7,948 nucleotides of DNA, from positions 1-7,948 of the forward strand of contig CAZIIK010000138.1 in the NCBI GenBank assembly GCA_964539235.1, in the 5' to 3' direction. Positions 6,142 to 7,948 of this stretch are shown in pieces. This stretch comes from CAZIIK01 sp964539235 (GTDB taxonomy: Bacteria; Pseudomonadota; Gammaproteobacteria; Francisellales; CACEW01). The position numbers and the translations under genes were made by a program. Position 1 is the first letter of the stretch. Every line of letters starts with the position of its first letter. Under the pieces are notes generated by a model, which saw only the letters and a program-made list of their open reading frames with translations, did no database searches and was not told the DNA's origin.

Positions 6142-7245
6142 ATGCAACAATCGACAAAAATCCGTATTGCAATCATTGGGGTTGGTAATTGTGCCAGCTC
6201 ATTGGTGCAGGGTATTCATCACTATGCCGCGCACTCAGTCGCGGGCCTGATGTCCGCAGAGATTGGGCCTTACTCAGTAGCGGATATCGAGCCGGTGGTT
6301 GCCTTTGATGTCGATGCACGCAAGGTTGGGCAGAATCTGCATGAGTCGATTTTTGCTCAGCCAAATTGTACAGCGCGGTTTTGTGAGGTGCTACCGAAGA
6401 CAGATGTAGCGGTGCGCATGGGTTGCCGTTTCGATGGTGTGGCGGAGCATATGTTGCAGTACGAGGCTGAGCAATCGTTTCGTTTAGCAGATGTGGCTGA
6501 GCCGACCATGGCTGAAGTGGTGCAATGTTTGCAGGAAGCCCAAGTTGACGTGTTGATTAACTATTTGCCGGTAGGTTCGCAACACGCAACTGAGTTTTAT
6601 ATGGAATGCGCTCTGCAAGCCGGGGTTGGTGTGGTGAATTGCATTCCGGTGTTTATCGCCAGCGATGCTGTATGGCAGGCTCGTTTTAAAACGGCCGGTG
6701 TGCCCATTGTTGGTGATGATATTAAGGCGCAATGTGGCGCGACGATTTTGCATCGGCGTTTGATGCAGTTGTGTCGGGAGCGCGGGGTATCGGTGAAGCG
6801 CACATATCAATTGAATACCGGTGGCAATACCGATTTTCTGAATATGCGGGATCATCAGCGTATTGAGTCTAAGAAACAGTCGAAAACAGATGCTGTGCAG
6901 GCTGCCTTGGCAGAACCATTGCAAGCCCAAGACATTCACGTGGGGCCCAGTGACTATGTGCCATGGCAGCACGATAACAAAGTGGCTTTCATGCGCGTGG
7001 AAGGTGAATTATTTGGTGGTGTGCCGATGAATTTAGAAGTGCGGTTGTCTGTAGAAGATTCGCCGAATTCCGCGGCTGTTGTTGTCGATGCGGTGCGTTA
7101 TTGCCAGTTGGCACGTGAACGTGGCACCGCAGGGCCTTTGCCAGCGCCTTCTGCATTTTGTTGTAAACATCCACCGGTGCAAATGGATGAGTCGTTGGCA
7201 TTACGTGATATTGCAACGTTTATGGCAGCCACTGAAGCCGTATGA
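6142..7245 (+). CDS. ino1: Myo-inositol-1-phosphate synthase (L-myo-inositol 3-phosphate synthase), actinobacterial/archaeal type
   Basis: This 367-residue NAD-dependent enzyme should convert D-glucose 6-phosphate to 1L-myo-inositol 1-phosphate (also named 1D-myo-inositol 3-phosphate) by oxidation, aldol cyclisation and reduction. Diagnostic blocks appear in order: IIGVGNCASSLVQG near 11-24 (NAD-binding loop), INYLPVGS (139-146), GDDIKAQCGAT (191-201), NTGGNTDFLNM (225-235), SKKQSKTDAV (243-252), NKVAFMRVEG (279-288, with an active-site-type lysine) and LEVRLSVEDSPNSA (298-311). These and the length match the short class typified by Mycobacterium Ino1 rather than the roughly 500-residue eukaryotic class. 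The start is ATG 6142 with AAGGA, not TTG 6124. The stop overlaps the next start codon as ATGA, so it is translationally coupled to the nucleotidyltransferase that probably uses its product. Such an enzyme is uncommon in Gram-negative glycan loci, so lateral acquisition is possible but not shown. Confidence 0.95.
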   Translation: MQQSTKIRIAIIGVGNCASSLVQGIHHYAAHSVAGLMSAEIGPYSVADIEPVVAFDVDARKVGQNLHESIFAQPNCTARFCEVLPKTDVAVRMGCRFDGVAEHMLQYEAEQSFRLADVAEPTMAEVVQCLQEAQVDVLINYLPVGSQHATEFYMECALQAGVGVVNCIPVFIASDAVWQARFKTAGVPIVGDDIKAQCGATILHRRLMQLCRERGVSVKRTYQLNTGGNTDFLNMRDHQRIESKKQSKTDAVQAALAEPLQAQDIHVGPSDYVPWQHDNKVAFMRVEGELFGGVPMNLEVRLSVEDSPNSAAVVVDAVRYCQLARERGTAGPLPAPSAFCCKHPPVQMDESLALRDIATFMAATEAV

Positions 7246-7948
7246 AAGCGGTTGTATTAGCAGCAGGTCAATCCACGCGGTTGTCGCAGACGATTGCTGG
7301 TCCGAAACAATTGGTCCAAATTGGTGAATTCACCTTAATTGAACACGTACTGCGCACGGCAGCACGGTGTGATGTTGAGGAAATTATTGTCGTGACCTGC
7401 GCGGACAACCATGCGGCATTGCACGCGGCTGTTGCAGCGATGCAGCAGCGCACCCGCTGTCCGGTTGTGTGTCTCTGTAGTGAACATGCTGCTTTAGGTA
7501 ATGGCGCTTCCTGTGTGGATGCCTTATCAGCGGCTGATGACGACTGTTTGGTTTTTGTGTCAGACCACGTGTTATCAACTCGGACGATGGATACGGTTAT
7601 ACAGCTGTTTGCAGAACATCGACTGAAAAGACTACCTATGCTGGCGTGTGACCCCAATGTAGACGGTATATTTGATTTGCCCGATGCCACCAAAGTCAAA
7701 GTGCAGGCGAATTGCATTATGCAGATTGGTAAAGACCTAAGTGATTACGATTGGATCGATATGGGCATATTTTATTTGCCGCACAATGTTCACGCCGATC
7801 TGCAACACGCTTGCCATGAGGGCGCGCATTCGTTAACCGAGTTGGTGCGTATTTGGCTTCAGACTGACAGATTTTTAGCCGTGCCGGTGGCCGATGCTTG
7901 TTGGCAGGATGTCGATGATATCGATATGTTGACGGTTGCTCGGGAACG
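7242..7948 (+). CDS. Nucleotidyltransferase, probable inositol-1-phosphate cytidylyltransferase (3' end beyond window)
   Basis: The frame starts at ATG 7242, overlapping the previous stop, and stays open to the window end (235 codons seen). MKAVVLAAGQSTRL at 1-14 with PKQL at 21-24 is the NTP-binding signature of sugar-1-phosphate nucleotidyltransferases; Lys22 is the conserved lysine. VSDHV (106-110) gives the metal-binding Asp108. EHAALGNGAS (81-90), DATKV (148-152), IGKDL (162-166), DMGIF (173-177) and WQDVDDIDML (221-230) resemble the inositol-1-phosphate cytidylyltransferase (IPCT) domain known from di-myo-inositol phosphate synthesis. The expected reaction is CTP plus inositol 1-phosphate to CDP-inositol and pyrophosphate. 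The partner synthase upstream supports this strongly. The known hyperthermophile enzymes carry or neighbour a membrane CDP-alcohol phosphotransferase; whether one is fused or encoded downstream is outside the window. It has no clear binding site of its own and is likely translationally coupled. A glucose- or other sugar-phosphate specificity remains possible. Confidence 0.85.
   Translation, partial: MKAVVLAAGQSTRLSQTIAGPKQLVQIGEFTLIEHVLRTAARCDVEEIIVVTCADNHAALHAAVAAMQQRTRCPVVCLCSEHAALGNGASCVDALSAADDDCLVFVSDHVLSTRTMDTVIQLFAEHRLKRLPMLACDPNVDGIFDLPDATKVKVQANCIMQIGKDLSDYDWIDMGIFYLPHNVHADLQHACHEGAHSLTELVRIWLQTDRFLAVPVADACWQDVDDIDMLTVARE

Noticed and set aside
6484..6972. 162-codon minus-strand open frame opposite the inositol-phosphate synthase
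   Set aside because: It lies wholly within a clearly conserved enzyme, has no recognisable domain and no binding site; it is an antisense shadow.
7268..7717. 149-codon minus-strand open frame opposite the nucleotidyltransferase
   Set aside because: The plus strand has clear nucleotidyltransferase motifs through this entire stretch; the minus frame has low-complexity Ser/Ala/Thr composition and no family signature.

Overview
The window looks like part of a surface-polysaccharide or glycoconjugate locus from a Gram-negative bacterium, probably in the Pseudomonadota. That placement is an inference from gene content, tight bacterial operon spacing and strong Shine-Dalgarno sites; nothing here fixes the genus. 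No RNA gene, transposase, CRISPR array or integration site was seen. No gene-free stretch exceeds about 170 bases.

Layout. (1) Positions 1-171 hold no firm gene. They contain a very strong ribosome binding site followed by a possible 29-30 codon leader ORF that overlaps the next start codon. (2) Positions 172-1982 (+) encode a left-handed beta-helix acyltransferase and a PLP-dependent DegT/DnrJ/EryC1/StrS aminotransferase. This pair is typical of N-acetylated amino-sugar synthesis on a nucleotide sugar (3-amino or 4-amino sugars, WbpE/WbpD logic). (3) A long hairpin at 2036-2078 separates this pair from a convergent GT-B fold glycosyltransferase on the minus strand (2098-3450). (4) A divergent promoter region (3451-3606) precedes a second plus-strand operon: a SAM methyltransferase with a long C-terminal coiled coil, a Gfo/Idh/MocA oxidoreductase, a myo-inositol-1-phosphate synthase and an inositol-phosphate cytidylyltransferase-like protein that runs off the window end.

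The genes suggest two activities. The first operon would make an N-acylated amino sugar. The second would make L-myo-inositol 1-phosphate from glucose 6-phosphate and probably activate it to CDP-inositol. That would supply an inositol or phospho-inositol unit, possibly oxidised or methylated, for transfer to a glycan or lipid. The glycosyltransferase would help assemble the glycan.

The two most notable observations are the inositol synthase / cytidylyltransferase pair inside a glycan locus, and the coiled-coil methyltransferase. The latter is split by an in-frame TGA at 4978-4980. The same reading frame continues for 41 more coiled-coil codons and stops exactly at the ribosome binding site of the next gene. 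The architecture recalls coiled-coil chain-length rulers such as WbdD, which makes the premature stop functionally interesting.
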